A DNA stretch of 5,351 nucleotides from Oribacterium sp. UBA3737 (lineage in GTDB: Bacteria; Bacillota_A; Clostridia; Lachnospirales; Lachnospiraceae), in contig DFGZ01000098.1 in NCBI GenBank assembly GCA_002371295.1, positions 1 to 5,351 on the forward strand, in the 5' to 3' direction. The position numbers were made by a program, and so were the translations under genes. This document shows, piece after piece, positions 4,799 to 5,351 of the stretch. The notes below the pieces were generated by a model. The model saw only the letters and a list, made by a program, of their open reading frames with translations, was not told the origin of the DNA and made no database searches. Position 1 is the first letter of the stretch. Each line of letters opens with the position of its first letter.

Positions 4799-5351
4799 TT
4801 ACTGAACCGAGAAGAGATTGTTCCACTTTTCGATCCACTCAGCCTTCTTCTCAGTGATGAGATCCCAGTCCGGAACGATGAGGCCATTTACCATCTCTGC
4901 ACCGTATGTGAAGTTCTGTGCCTGCTCAGCTGTAAGCTCTACAGAAGTGTTTACAGGAGAGTCAACGCCGTCGAGAGCCTCTGCCTCCTGAACTTCCTTA
5001 GAAAGATAGAAGTTGATAAATGCCTCTGCAAGCTCCTTGTTTTCACAGCCCTTAACGATGTTCAGCATGTTGAAGCCTGAGAAACTGCCCTCTGCAGGGT
5101 CCACCCATACATAAGCATCATTAGCCTGCTTGGCTGATGTGTAGCTGTAATCAAGGAGAAGTGCAACTGAAGCCTCACCCTGGTTCAGCATGGTGATGGT
5201 ATCGTTAGCCGATGTGTATGTCTTTACAACATTTGGCTTAAGCTCGGCAAGCTTTGCGAAGATCGCATCATCGTCCTTGCCCGGTTCAAGACCGAATGCT
5301 GCAGCTGTTCCGTAGTAGAAAAGAGGTCCTGAAGTTGTTGTGATGTCAGGA
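4799..5351 (-). CDS. ABC transporter extracellular solute-binding protein, PotD-like, C-terminal part (5' end outside window)
   Basis: The frame is open from the right edge (first full codon ends at 5350) to TAA at 4801-4799, giving 183 residues, roughly the C-terminal half. The ATG at 5191 is internal, not the start, because the protein reads through it in frame with conserved sequence. Visible traits of the polyamine/iron-type binding proteins are PDITTTSGPLFYYGTAAAFG at the start, TYTSANDTITMLNQGEASVAL (a motif where helix and strand precede the ligand cleft), DPAEGSFSGFNMLNIVKG, the helix KELAEAFINFYLSKEVQ, and the C-terminal DWDLITEKKAEWIEKWNNLF. It should be lipid-anchored outside the cell and deliver ligand to the downstream permease; the signal peptide is out of view. 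The exact ligand is not readable. It sits upstream of the permease in the same orientation, probably in one transcript. Confidence 0.88.
   Translation of the reverse strand, partial: PDITTTSGPLFYYGTAAAFGLEPGKDDDAIFAKLAELKPNVVKTYTSANDTITMLNQGEASVALLLDYSYTSAKQANDAYVWVDPAEGSFSGFNMLNIVKGCENKELAEAFINFYLSKEVQEAEALDGVDSPVNTSVELTAEQAQNFTYGAEMVNGLIVPDWDLITEKKAEWIEKWNNLFSVQ

Overview
The window looks like chromosome from a low-to-moderate GC Firmicute, most plausibly a Lachnospiraceae-type (Butyrivibrio-like) anaerobe. Reasons: AT-rich intergenic DNA with consensus-like sigma-A promoters, purine-rich Shine-Dalgarno sites, hairpin-plus-T-run terminators, a PAS/EAL/GGDEF signalling protein of the kind common in motile clostridia, and an acidic repeat-bearing secreted protein. 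Taxonomy is inferred from style, not from a marker gene. Every gene I can support is on the minus strand, so the transcription order is right to left.

Region by region, in transcription order: (1) 5351-4799, the C-terminal part of an extracellular solute-binding protein of the PotD-like (polyamine/iron-type) ABC family, cut by the window edge. (2) 4798-4593, a 206-bp gap with three successive stem-loops. (3) 4592-3813, a complete PotC/YdcV-like ABC permease, closed by an intrinsic terminator at 3724-3695. (4) 3694-3463, a mostly non-coding AT-rich stretch holding one candidate 25-codon small ORF with a good ribosome binding site. (5) 3462-3303, a promoter and a roughly 125-nt leader predicted to fold strongly. 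(6) 3302-696, a large cytoplasmic c-di-GMP protein with the order PAS-EAL-PAS-PAS-GGDEF. Its stop codon lies inside the 5' arm of its own terminator hairpin. (7) 680-508, an AT-rich promoter region. (8) 507-1, the N-terminus of a secreted protein with a signal peptide and at least three 16-residue acidic repeats, running off the left edge.

How they may work together: the binding protein and permease are two parts of one importer; its ATPase and second permease are not in view. The signalling protein is a separate transcription unit. It has an intact GGDEF active site and an intact I-site, but its EAL domain has lost two residues normally needed for phosphodiesterase activity. It therefore reads as a PAS-controlled diguanylate cyclase carrying a probably non-catalytic EAL module. 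The secreted repeat protein has its own promoter but sits just behind the overlapping terminator, so limited read-through from the cyclase gene is possible. No mobile element, CRISPR array, tRNA or rRNA was seen.
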